A stretch of DNA of 64,000 bases from Calothrix membranacea FACHB-236. GTDB lineage: Bacteria > Cyanobacteriota > Cyanobacteriia > Cyanobacteriales > Nostocaceae. Made by a program: the position numbers and the translations under genes. Positions 44,301-52,300 of this stretch are shown in pieces. The DNA is taken from positions 62,001-126,000 of the forward strand of contig NZ_JACJPX010000003.1 of assembly GCF_014696315.1 (NCBI RefSeq), given 5' to 3'. Under the pieces are notes generated by a model that saw nothing but the letters and a program-made list of their open reading frames with translations, was not told where the DNA came from and searched no databases. Numbering within the stretch: position 1 is the first letter of the stretch; each line of letters begins with the position of its first letter.

Positions 44301-45228
44301 CTTTTACTCTTACTTCTAGTTCAGCATAAGCATATCTCAATGCTTCTTCGGCTTGTTGGCGCTTGATATCTAAGCGGTATAAACCTTTGGCACAATACCA
44401 AATTAATGCTGTAAAGGCGATGACATTACCAATGACATGCAAGCTCAAGCCAAAAGCCATATCGAACAAACTTACTTTTTCACCCCATACTCGCAGCCAA
44501 CCTAAGATAAAGGGAATAGCGATCGCAGCTGGGAGGAGTACTCTTGCAGTCATGCCGCCGGCGCTATTACTAATTACCAGACTCATCAAACCATCAGTAG
44601 GAAATGCAAATAAAGTACCTAGTGAGAGTAAGAAAAAGGTAATGGCTGTGTGAATGGCTGTGTGGGTAAATGATGATAGCCCAAATAAAGGTTTAACCCC
44701 GTAAATATAAGCCATTAAAACCTGTAGAGATGTCAGGCTAGTAATTAGTGCTAATACTTGTACCTTTCGAGAATGAATGTTGCTGCAAGCAGCCAGCCAG
44801 AAAGCAGAACCAATTAAACTAAAGTTCAAGGCGGAGACAGGTGACATTCTGCCAAGGCTAGAGGTGTTAATGGCTCCTACTTTGTCTGAAAACAACAATT
44901 GATCGATGCCTACATCCCACCCAAATAAGTATTGACTGAGAGTGAGTAACCCTAAAAGTGCGATCGCTATAGCCAATCCCTTAGTTATTCGACGCTGTAA
45001 TTTTTGTTTTGAATGCAGAAGATTTAATGCCAAACCAGATAATACAAAACCTAAAGCTGTATTAGGTTTCATTGCTACCCACTGTGGCAATACACTTTTG
45101 AGAATTTGAATATCAAAATACCAACCTATTAGTACAGCAAAACCCACTAAGACTATAAATATACCCATAACCTTAGAAACGTTTTTTAGCGCATTGATGA
45201 GATGCCGATCTAATGGTGCTGCAATCAT
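41305..45228 (-). CDS. Membrane PAS-GGDEF-EAL cyclic-di-GMP signalling protein
   Basis: The 1307-residue protein has about eight N-terminal membrane helices (residues 15-285), a coiled coil, four PAS domains (about 330-835), a GGDEF domain with intact ARLGGDEFTILLEE (near residue 955) and an EAL domain with GFEALMRWQHP (near 1081) and DDFGTGYSSL. Both enzyme motifs are intact, so it may make or degrade c-di-GMP; dual proteins usually favour one activity. PAS 2 and PAS 4 are close copies (both start RFRRAILDAPLPIILH and contain WTEITGY), showing internal duplication. The last codons run into the CTGCCCC repeat region beside potC. Confidence 0.93.
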   Translation of the reverse strand: MIAAPLDRHLINALKNVSKVMGIFIVLVGFAVLIGWYFDIQILKSVLPQWVAMKPNTALGFVLSGLALNLLHSKQKLQRRITKGLAIAIALLGLLTLSQYLFGWDVGIDQLLFSDKVGAINTSSLGRMSPVSALNFSLIGSAFWLAACSNIHSRKVQVLALITSLTSLQVLMAYIYGVKPLFGLSSFTHTAIHTAITFFLLSLGTLFAFPTDGLMSLVISNSAGGMTARVLLPAAIAIPFILGWLRVWGEKVSLFDMAFGLSLHVIGNVIAFTALIWYCAKGLYRLDIKRQQAEEALRYAYAELEVRVKERTAELSQANQVLEQEIAERMRTVTALHKSFREFADMKFALDQSSIMAITDAKGMITEVNNKFCELSGYSREELIGQSHRIINSGYHPKSFFGQMWATISQGEVWQGEIKNKAKDGTYYWVATTIVPFLDDRCKPYQYIAIRSDITNRKQAEEALRESEERFRRAILDAPLPIILHAEGGEILQINRAWTEITGYCPEEIPTIADWAEKAYGTRQEQMRDAIARLYQLTERTAQGEYTVTTNTGEKRTWDFYSAPLGKLRDRRSIVMTMAIDTTERKQAAIALRESEARAKGRAKELEIFMEAVPVAVWVAHDPQCHHMTNNRAAYNMMRRQPGTIMTATPAAGGYPFDFKIQKNGVDIPPHELPMQKAARTGQSVEDDFEFVFDDGEVKFIDSRSVPLLDDSGNVSGVIGAFWDVTELQRALSDRQLAEEALRQSEERFRRAILDAPLPIILHTENGEILEINHTWTEITGYSIEDIPTIADWTERAYGSRQEQVQSDINRLYHLQSRTAEGEYPIKISTGETRIWDFYSAPLGYLPDGRSLVISTAFDVTQRKQAESQLLRNAFYDGLTGLPNRALFMEQLKHSLQKAKRHQDYLFAVLFLDLDRFKIINDSLGHLKGDQFLISIARILEACIRSTDIAARLGGDEFTILLEEIQDVADAIKVAERIQQELRSPLKVDGQEVFTSASIGIALSSTLNYEEPEQLLRDADTAMYQAKALGKSRYTLFHPEMYATALTRLQLEADLRRAIEHQEFQLYYQPIVSLASGRIIGFEALMRWQHPERGLVNPVDFIPLAEETGLIVEMGYWALLEACRQMKAWQQAYPHRSLEKMSVNLSAKQFCQPNLICQIRNIVQSTGLNPRNLALEITESVIVENGDEAIAILSKLRELGIEILIDDFGTGYSSLGRLYSFPINVLKIDRSFVNPMTTNKRNLDIIEIIVALADKLGMSAIAEGVETQEQLAILRNLHCQSVQGYFFSQPLDSSKAAALIAANPQWC

Positions 45229-46053
45229 AAATATTCTGAGGTTTCATATAGAGAAGATAAGGATATTAGTCAGCTATCTTCAAGTATCTCTAGATATATA
45301 TGTAATCTGATTTACACCAGAATGAGGCAAATAGCCAAAGACAGAGCGCAACATCTGTATTTAGAGATAAATAATCGAACATGATTTTAAGTTCTGATAG
45401 CATTAACAAAAATCGCGCAGAAAATAATGGGATAAATTTTCAACATTAAATATGCAAACTATTGGCATAAATAGTAAATATCCATACATTTTTGTCTATG
45501 CACTTGTGTTTGGTGACAAATAGCGTTATTTTAGCAAATTTTAAAATTATTGATATTTCTGAGATTGATTGCGGAAAAGCCTTAAACTATCTAGCCCATA
45601 GACTTTAATGAAGATCAGAACTTGAGAAAATCACAAATTATGTAGCTAGCTACTCCTTAGCAGAGAATATGATGAATTCATAATTATCTGATTAATGCAA
45701 TATCTTATACTCTTCCGGAAAAAATCAGCATTAGAGATGAGGGCATAAACTAGCAATCGGGGCAATCATGCCAAGGAATAGAGAAGAAAAATTTTGATAA
45801 ATTCAAGCTTATTTTCAGGTATTTTTGCATACTATTAGAATGCCGTTGACAAGTTAAGGAATTTTATCTTATTATTCTTTCGGTAATAAGAAATAATTAC
45901 TCTTACTTATACTCATATTTAAAAAGTAACAGACAGATAATTACAAATAAATACAATCGCTACTTTTGTAGGCTTATTTATTTGTCTATAAATCTGTTTC
46001 ACTTTCGATAATATTGGGGCTAACTTTGGACAAGATGCTACCTACCCTACATT
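45229..46053. other. 825-bp AT-rich intergenic region
   Basis: It lies between the divergent c-di-GMP protein and kinase genes and must hold both promoters. I found no coding frame, repeat array or clear hairpin in it. Confidence 0.5.
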
Positions 46054-47892
46054 ATGCAAATCTGCCAAAATCCCAATTGCTCAAATCCGTTCAATGCGTA
46101 CGGCAATAGATTTTGTTTGAGCTGCGGACAAAGCAATTTTGGTCAACTCCTGAGAAACCGCTACCGTGTATTACGCCTATTAGGTGAAGGTGGTTTCAGT
46201 AGAACTTACGCAGCTGAAGATGCCGATAGACTAGATGCACCTTGCGTCATCAAACAATTTTTCCCTCAAGTTCAAGGGACAGGACAACGCTTAAAAGCGG
46301 CGGAATTTTTTAAGGAAGAAGCATTTCGCCTGTATGAATTAGGCGAAAATCATACACAAATTCCCAGATTGCTAGCATACTTTGAACAAGGTTCTAGCTT
46401 ATATCTGGTACAAGAATTTATTCAAGGCAGAACTTTGTTAGAAGAAGTTCAACAAGAACCTTTTAGCGAACGTAAGATTCGGGAACTTTTAGCTGATCTA
46501 TTGCCAGTTCTCGACTTTGTTCATGCCCATAATGTTATTCATCGTGATATTAAACCAGAAAATATTATCCGTCGCTATAGTGATGGTAAACCTGTATTAA
46601 TTGATTTTGGTGGCGCAAAACAAGTAACACAAACTAGTTTAGCCAGACAAGCGACAGTAATTTATACAATTGGTTATGCTCCTGCTGAACAAATGGCTGG
46701 TTTTGCTTGTCATGCTAGCGATTTATATGCTTTGGGTGTAACTTGCGTGCGACTTTTAACTCAATGTTTGCCCTTACAAAGCGGTGATGGACAAGTTCAA
46801 GACAGCCTTTATGATGCCATGAATGCTCAATGGTTGTGGCAAGAAAGGTTGCAAGAAAATGGTATTACCCTCAGCGATAGCTTAAGCAAAATTCTGCATA
46901 AATTACTGCAACATTTGCCTAAGGATAGATATCAAACAGCCGCAGAAGTTCTTAATGATTTAAAGTCTACTACCACCTCAGATTTAGAAGCAGAAATTCT
47001 AGCTATTTCGCAAAGATTGTTCTTGCCAATATCATCTGTCATTACAAAATCACAAAAAGTTGTAGTGCCACTCCCCCCTTTACAAAGCTTTGAGTTTGAT
47101 GTAATTACAGTAGATACAGCAGGTAGAGAAGTAAATCGCGATCGCTTGCATAACGAATACTTTGCTGAAGAATTGAGTAAAGCGATCGCACTCGAAATGG
47201 TGTCAATTCCTGGTGGTACATTTATGATGGGTTCACCAGATTTTGAAGGCGATGCAGATGAACGTCCCCAACGCCAAGTTACAGTTGCACCCTTTTTTAT
47301 GGGCAAATTTCCTGTAACTCAAGCACAGTGGAAAGCTGTCGCTGCTTTACCAAAAGTCAACCAACCTTTAAATCCCTACCCGTCGAAAAATAAAGGCCCA
47401 AATCTCCCAGTAGAAAATGTCACCTGGTATGAAGCTGTAGAATTTTGTCTGCGGCTAGCACAAAAAACTGGACGAGATTATCGTTTACCCAGCGAAGCCG
47501 AATGGGAATATGCTTGTCGCGCGGGAACGAAGACATCCTATCACTTTGGAGAAACTGTTACTCCTGATTTTGTCAGCTGTAGCAGTGGCGATACGAGATA
47601 TCGTAAAGAAACCACAACTGTTGGTAGCTTTGGAGTCGCCAACGCCTTTGGATTATATGATATGCATGGTTTAGTGTGGGAATGGTGCGCCGATCCCTGG
47701 CACAACAATTATCAAGGCGCACCCACAGATGCAAGTGTTTGGGAAGATGGCGGTGATATGCATCGCCGGGTATTGCGCGGTGGTTCTTGGAGTTTTGGTG
47801 CAGAACTGTGTCGCAGCGCTAGCCGCAGCTGGGATGAGTCAGATGACGGATTAAGGATTTGTGGCTTTCGTGTAGTCTTTTCTGCCGAATAA
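46054..47892 (+). CDS. Zinc-ribbon Ser/Thr kinase fused to an FGE-like (SUMF1/EgtB-type) domain
   Basis: The 612-residue protein has a zinc ribbon (Cys4, Cys9, Cys21, Cys24), a Hanks-type kinase domain (glycine loop LGEGGFSRTY, VIHRDIKPEN with Asp165, DFGGAKQV) and, from about residue 375, a formylglycine-generating-enzyme-like domain (MVSIPGGTFMMGSPDFEGDA; DYRLPSEAEWEYACRAG; VLRGGSW; ICGFRVVF). In human FGE the segment GGSYMCHRSYC carries both active cysteines; here GGSWSFGAELC keeps only the second, so true formylglycine formation is unlikely. The domain may sense or bind a ligand instead. The kinase half is a close paralogue of the gene at 20547. Confidence 0.92.
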   Translation: MQICQNPNCSNPFNAYGNRFCLSCGQSNFGQLLRNRYRVLRLLGEGGFSRTYAAEDADRLDAPCVIKQFFPQVQGTGQRLKAAEFFKEEAFRLYELGENHTQIPRLLAYFEQGSSLYLVQEFIQGRTLLEEVQQEPFSERKIRELLADLLPVLDFVHAHNVIHRDIKPENIIRRYSDGKPVLIDFGGAKQVTQTSLARQATVIYTIGYAPAEQMAGFACHASDLYALGVTCVRLLTQCLPLQSGDGQVQDSLYDAMNAQWLWQERLQENGITLSDSLSKILHKLLQHLPKDRYQTAAEVLNDLKSTTTSDLEAEILAISQRLFLPISSVITKSQKVVVPLPPLQSFEFDVITVDTAGREVNRDRLHNEYFAEELSKAIALEMVSIPGGTFMMGSPDFEGDADERPQRQVTVAPFFMGKFPVTQAQWKAVAALPKVNQPLNPYPSKNKGPNLPVENVTWYEAVEFCLRLAQKTGRDYRLPSEAEWEYACRAGTKTSYHFGETVTPDFVSCSSGDTRYRKETTTVGSFGVANAFGLYDMHGLVWEWCADPWHNNYQGAPTDASVWEDGGDMHRRVLRGGSWSFGAELCRSASRSWDESDDGLRICGFRVVFSAE

Positions 47893-47937
47893 ACGGTTTA
47901 AAATTAGGTTTTGAAATCGCATTTATAACTTTTGCAA

Positions 47938-48126
47938 CTCAAAAACTAACTTTTGCAACTGCAAAACTAACTCTTGCAACTCAAAAACTAACTTTTGCAA
48001 CTGCAAAACTAACTCTTGCAACTGCAAAACTAACTTTTGCAACTCAAAAACTAACTCTTGCGACTGCAAAACTAACTCTTGCAACTCAAAAACTAACTTT
48101 TGCAACTCGAAAACTAAGTTTTTGAT
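47938..48126. repeat. 21-bp minisatellite, 9 units
   Basis: Units such as CTCAAAAACTAACTTTTGCA plus A and CTGCAAAACTAACTCTTGCA plus A repeat with exact 21-bp period; a half unit starts at 47927 and the ninth is diverged. It lies 34 bp after the kinase-FGE stop. On the minus strand it reads as leucine-rich heptads (LVFELQK), on the plus strand as LTFATQK; neither has a good start or ribosome binding site. Confidence 0.9.
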
Positions 48127-48287
48127 TCGTACATCAAATTTTGCGACTTGCAACCATTGTTAAAACAAAAACTCCCCTTAGTACAAGCGAGAGTTTATCT
48201 AACATAAAAATTCAAATCAGTCTCTACTAAGTAAGTTGGTGGAAATAAACCAAACTATATTAAAAAACGTAAATAGCCTTGAAATCC

Positions 48288-48350
48288 TTACCAATGACCA
48301 ATGACCAAGGACAAATGACCAATGACCAATGACCAATGACAAATGACCTC
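48288..48350. repeat. CAATGAC heptamer repeat
   Basis: Seven or so CAATGAC/AAATGAC units in the gap before the lysozyme-like gene; the same family appears at 56485-56551. The rest of the gap 47893-48375 holds only the minisatellite and a weak hairpin near 48170-48195. Confidence 0.8.
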
Positions 48351-48375
48351 TTTAATTTCACCGACCTACTTATCC

Positions 48376-48990
48376 TCACATTAATGAGATTTGCATATTT
48401 TCTACTTTCAGCAAAACTTTCAGCAAAGCGGCTACCCCCATTTGACCAGAAACCGCATCATCATCCCATTTACCATCGCTTGTATATTTACCACGGCTGT
48501 AAAGATTAGTACCTGACCACAAGTAAGGACTGAGAACCTCTGGATGGTAAAGCCTATAGCCAAAACCATTGTATTTCTCGATTTGCCAAAGTTGTGCTGC
48601 CAAGCTCCAATCTTTTACTTTGTCGAATTCATGAAGCGTTAAGGCATCAATTGCACTTTCTTCCCAAGTATATCCAACTCCCCAACCCTTGATCGGATCA
48701 GCAATTGGTCTACCGGATGGTACATTAAATGTACGCTTTTTCAATGAGTCGCCATTGTGCAAATGTCTAGTGAACTTTAAGGATGATTCCATATTGTGGA
48801 TTGCAGCAATGAAGTACCAAGGTACATTCAGCTTGCGCTGCAAAGCTTCATAGCGTCCGCGATTTGTGCGGATGGTTGCAACTATGTCTTGAGTAAGGGT
48901 TACATTCTCCGGTTTGATTTCACAGCTATTCCACAGCTTTTGATATTCTGATTTTAAATCGCGAAGACGAAGTGATATATTTGTTGTCAT
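48376..48990 (-). CDS. Lysozyme-like peptidoglycan hydrolase (putative)
   Basis: The 204-residue protein has a lysozyme/lytic-transglycosylase-like core: VPWYFIAAIHNMESSLKF with a candidate catalytic Glu, HLHNGDSLKKRTFNVPSGRP, TWEESAIDALTL, LWQIEKYNGFGYR, SPYLWSGTNLYSRGKY. These features match a family also found in phages and secreted bacterial proteins. No signal peptide is visible, so export is unclear. ATG 48990 is preferred over a GTG four codons upstream. It is divergent from a peptidoglycan-binding-domain gene 800 bp away, suggesting a wall-lysis theme, but no phage structural genes are near. Confidence 0.7.
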   Translation of the reverse strand: MTTNISLRLRDLKSEYQKLWNSCEIKPENVTLTQDIVATIRTNRGRYEALQRKLNVPWYFIAAIHNMESSLKFTRHLHNGDSLKKRTFNVPSGRPIADPIKGWGVGYTWEESAIDALTLHEFDKVKDWSLAAQLWQIEKYNGFGYRLYHPEVLSPYLWSGTNLYSRGKYTSDGKWDDDAVSGQMGVAALLKVLLKVENMQISLM

Positions 48991-49203
48991 GGTTCTGGAC
49001 ACTCAGCGATCACACTGGATTTTTTTTGTGCCACAAAGGTAACTTATTTTCCTCGTGTTTACATTTATTGATACAAAAAATTAAGTTTTTTTTATCAAAA
49101 ATAGGTATTGAATAATACTAAAATAATTCTAAGTGTTTAATTGTAAATTTATTTATACAAAAGTGAGATTACTTGACACTGAGGATACAAGGGTAAATAA
49201 CTA

Positions 49204-49345
49204 TATATAGGATTCATCAATGAGATTTAGATCCCCGACTTTTTCAAAAAGTCGGGGATCTGGGCAGAAACTTTTGCTTAAGTAAGTGCCATTCAACCCT
49301 ACACATACTTAGATTTTTTCAAAAATCAAATGGATTCCTATAGAA
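49204..49345. mobile_element. MITE-like element with internal 33-bp palindrome
   Basis: The ends CTATATATAGGATTCAT and ATGGATTCCTATAG are imperfect inverted repeats. Near the left end lies a perfect 16-bp-arm palindrome (AGATCCCCGACTTTTT, one base, inverse) at 49229-49261. No coding capacity of its own. It is inserted against the 3' end of the degraded frame described next. Its mobile nature is inferred from structure. Confidence 0.5.
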
Positions 49346-49569
49346 CTGCTATTTGATTCTTCAACAAGACTGAGTATAGGTTTTCCCTTCTTTGTTGTTC
49401 TTATCACTTTCTCCCCCACGCCAGTAAATTCAAGAATCAAACCAGATTCCTTGAATACAGCAGAAGTTAATGCAACCTTAAGAACTGAAGGGCTACTATG
49501 GCCCGATGAAACACTTAGATGACACCAATTAAAAATGGCTATAGCTTTGTAGCGATAATTTAATTTACG
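49309..49569 (-). pseudogene. Degraded coding frame with no start codon
   Basis: An 87-codon open frame on the minus strand reads like protein (KAIAIFNWCHLSVSSGHSS; VALTSAVFKESGLILEFTG; EKVIRTTKKGKPILSLVEE) but has no ATG, GTG or TTG near its beginning, and its last codons (IGIHLIFEKI) fall in the MITE-like element. It is probably a gene remnant cut by the element. Family not recognised. The rest of the 49003-49791 gap is AT-rich and holds the leader of the next gene. Confidence 0.4.
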
Positions 49570-49791
49570 TTACGTGTCTACGGAAATATTTTACTAAATA
49601 ACTTCCTTCACTTACACTATATAAGTGCTTTTTAAGCAGCAGATATGTACTTAAATATATACTCTTATCGTATATGAATAAGTAGCAATTTTGACAAAAA
49701 TTGTATCTTAGGTTAGCTTCTCAAACAGAATCAACACACACAAGCATTTTTGGACTTAGCTAGCAAGTAGATAAATAGAGGCAATTACCAG

Positions 49792-50697
49792 ATGAAACTA
49801 CAAGATTTCTTAGGAAAACAAGAAAAATGGAATTTTGAGGCTATTGGTCAAGATCTAGAATTAAGCCGTCAGATTCAAGTTTTACTAATTGGTTTAGGTC
49901 TGTTAGATCCGCCAGCAGATGGTAAATTTGGGCCAGTTTCAGCAACAGCATTAAAAACATTCCAAGAATTAACTAAGTCTGGAGAAAATGATTATTTAGG
50001 CGCAGTTACCGCGAAGAATTTAATTGAAACGAAGCCCGACGAATTACCACAACCACCTTTAAAACTCAGCAATAGCATTCCCAGCCGAATTGTCAAATAC
50101 TTGCAATTAAAAAATTATCAGATATTCACAGGAGCCAAACAATATAACATCGTTTATATAGAGGGAATGAATGAAGATTGGACTCTTAATAGCGATACAC
50201 CCAATGAATTTAATGACCGGCGCATTGTGATTGAAATTGTAGAGGGTGTACCCAAAATTGTGAACCACTGGCAAGCAACCACCGAACCAGGCCGCTATTA
50301 TACTTACAATCCCATGAATCCGGGCGGAGCAGCCAGAATTAAGTTTGGTCAATACAAAGCTTGGGCTGTGGGATACCACGGTAACGCAGACCGCCATGAA
50401 GCCTTAATTCAAGTTGCACCGATTACTGTGCATCGAGATTTTAACAAAGATTTTCAACGTACTGGTGACAAACTTGATACTGGTCTTTTCCTAGTCAATC
50501 AACACTGGGGCTATGATGCGCCAGTTAATGATATCAAGAATGCCAGCGCAGGTTGTTTAGTAGGACGTAGACGGGACGGACATCGCGAATTTATGGCGAT
50601 TATTAAACAAGACCGCCGCTATTTAGCTAATAATGACTACGTGTTCTACACTACCATCATTCCTGGGGATGATTTCCTAAAAACTGTCCCTGGATAA
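49792..50697 (+). CDS. Peptidoglycan-binding-domain protein with possible L,D-transpeptidase-like centre
   Basis: The 301-residue protein has an N-terminal PG_binding_1 domain (about 25-80: IQVLLIGLGLLDPPADGKFG, SATALKTFQELTK) and a C-terminal region without a name known to me. In it, His238 is followed after 13 residues by Ser252-Ala-Gly-Cys255 (LVNQHWGYDA to NASAGCLVG), resembling the H-x13/14-S-x-G-C active site of YkuD L,D-transpeptidases, and RHEALIQVAPITVHRDFN lies upstream. It may cross-link or cut peptidoglycan. No signal peptide is evident. It is divergent from the lysozyme-like gene. Domain 1 is clear; the catalytic proposal is a hypothesis. Confidence 0.72.
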   Translation: MKLQDFLGKQEKWNFEAIGQDLELSRQIQVLLIGLGLLDPPADGKFGPVSATALKTFQELTKSGENDYLGAVTAKNLIETKPDELPQPPLKLSNSIPSRIVKYLQLKNYQIFTGAKQYNIVYIEGMNEDWTLNSDTPNEFNDRRIVIEIVEGVPKIVNHWQATTEPGRYYTYNPMNPGGAARIKFGQYKAWAVGYHGNADRHEALIQVAPITVHRDFNKDFQRTGDKLDTGLFLVNQHWGYDAPVNDIKNASAGCLVGRRRDGHREFMAIIKQDRRYLANNDYVFYTTIIPGDDFLKTVPG

Positions 50698-50881
50698 AGT
50701 CTTTGCTATCTATTTTGCTGTAATATAAGTACCTCACAATACAAAAGCCATGCCCACTCGTATCCAGTTAATCTGGTCACAGTGGGCATAGTTTATTGGG
50801 ATACCATTCTCTTGTCCTCGGAGCAATGACCGAAAACAACAAGGATACAAGCCCCCAATTTCGTTATGGGTGTCTTTAATC

Positions 50882-51033
50882 AGGACTTACGCAACTGGTA
50901 CAGTGATTCTCCGGCATAAGAGTCAAGAGTCAAGAGTCAAGAGTCAAAAATTTAGGTTTTTTGGAATGTTGACATTTGAACGCCAGTTCACTCAACAGAG
51001 GGAACCTCCGCACGTGACACTTGTGTAAGCCCT
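50882..51033 (+). mobile_element. MITE-like element, copy B (TIR AGGACTTACG-type)
   Basis: It starts AGGACTTACGCAACTGG and ends CACTTGTGTAAGCCCT, inverted to the start with few mismatches. Inside are AGAGTCA heptamers and AAATTTAGGTTTTTTGGA, as in copy A at 18928-19065. It is in the 386-bp gap upstream of an ABC ATPase gene, followed by four TTTGAAT heptamers. Confidence 0.65.
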
Positions 51034-51083
51034 ATTTAATTTTGAATTTTGAATTTTGAATTTTGAATTCGGAGCGAAGCGAC

Positions 51084-51968
51084 GTGACTGCTGTTTCCCT
51101 AGAAAACGTCTACAAATTTTACGATAAACGCCCTGTGGTTAATGACCTGTCTTTCACAATTGAGACAGGCGAAATATTTGCGCTTCTTGGCCCCAACGGT
51201 GCAGGTAAATCTACCACAATTCGGATGCTAACAACACTCACAAAACCATCCCAAGGAAGGCTAGAGGTAGGTGGGTATGATGTAGTGAATGAATCCATGC
51301 TCGCTAAACAGTCTATTGGTGTAGTGTTACAGCAAGTTAGCGTCGATGGCGATTTAACAGTGTGGGAAAATATGGAACTGCATGGGAGACTACATCACAT
51401 TCCCAACCCACAGCGTAAGCAAAAAATTAATCAATGGTTGGAGTATGTCGAACTAGCAGACAGACGTAATGATTTGGTAAAAACCCTGTCTGGCGGGATG
51501 AAGCGACGCTTACAAATAGCGAGAGCCTTATTACATCAACCACAAATTTTATTTTTGGACGAACCGACAGTAGGACTAGATCCCCAAACTAGGCGCAGAC
51601 TGTGGGAAATTATTCGCGATTTGAATAAGCAAGGAATGACAATACTACTGACCACCCATTATATGGATGAGGTGGAATATTTATGTGATGCTTTTGGTTC
51701 AACCAAGCCTGGACGCATTGGCATTATGGATAGTGGTAAGTTAATTTCTTTGGGAACTCTGCAAGAATTACGCTCTACTTATGGGGAAGGTTTAGTGATG
51801 AAGCAGGTAGAGGGTGATACTGCACATAGTTGGGAATATCTATTTTTCCCTACCCTTGAAGCTGCTAATAATTATCTGGAACAACAGCAGAATAAAACCG
51901 GAATGATGGTGCGTCCTTCTAATTTAGAAGATATTTTTGTAGAACTAACGGGACGTAGGTTAGATTAA
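51084..51968 (+). CDS. ABC-2-type transporter ATP-binding protein (DrrA-like)
   Basis: The 294-residue ATPase has Walker A LLGPNGAGKSTTIRML, the signature LSGGMKRRLQIARALLHQP, Walker B LFLDEPTVGLDP and TTHYMDEVEYLCD. The group pairs with ABC-2 membrane proteins to export lipids, drugs or polysaccharide. The GTG at 51084 is chosen because GGAG lies at 51071-51074; an upstream TTG at 51063 falls in heptamer repeat DNA. No permease gene adjoins, so its partner is elsewhere. Downstream, the gap to 52300 shows a GGGGGATTCTCCCCC hairpin near 52045 and a small inverted-repeat element. Confidence 0.88.
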   Translation: MTAVSLENVYKFYDKRPVVNDLSFTIETGEIFALLGPNGAGKSTTIRMLTTLTKPSQGRLEVGGYDVVNESMLAKQSIGVVLQQVSVDGDLTVWENMELHGRLHHIPNPQRKQKINQWLEYVELADRRNDLVKTLSGGMKRRLQIARALLHQPQILFLDEPTVGLDPQTRRRLWEIIRDLNKQGMTILLTTHYMDEVEYLCDAFGSTKPGRIGIMDSGKLISLGTLQELRSTYGEGLVMKQVEGDTAHSWEYLFFPTLEAANNYLEQQQNKTGMMVRPSNLEDIFVELTGRRLD

Positions 51969-52217
51969 CGGCTTTTCAGTCAATACAGGTCAGATAAGAT
52001 CATTAGTGATTGATTTGTCACTTGTGGAAAAAGCTAGCTCAATTGGGGGATTCTCCCCCAAACCCCCGATTGGGTGACGGTTGCGTCCCCCAAACCCCCT
52101 CCAAAATTATTGTTCGGTTTGTTGTTGAGTAACTAGTTTTTTGGTTTTGTTGTCAATTAATTTTCTTAACTGAACTGTATTGGCTTTTAAGTGAAGGGGA
52201 AAAGGGGAATATGCTGG

Positions 52218-52279
52218 TAGGGGCATGGCACCGATAAGAATATTGTATGTACTAGAAGATTTTGGATGACGTGCCCCTA
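52218..52279. repeat. Small inverted-repeat element (TAGGGGCATGGCACC type)
   Basis: Ends TAGGGGCATGGCA and TGACGTGCCCCTA are inverted; the centre has ACTAGAAGATTTTGGATG. A related copy is at 28782-28842 and a fragment near 20030. Likely a non-autonomous element. Confidence 0.6.
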
Positions 52280-52300
52280 GTTGATGAATATGTGAAAACC

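Noticed and set aside
47859-48153. Plus- and minus-strand frames across the 47938 minisatellite
   Set aside because: Both strands are open because the period is a multiple of three; starts are TTG or internal to another gene, with no ribosome binding site.
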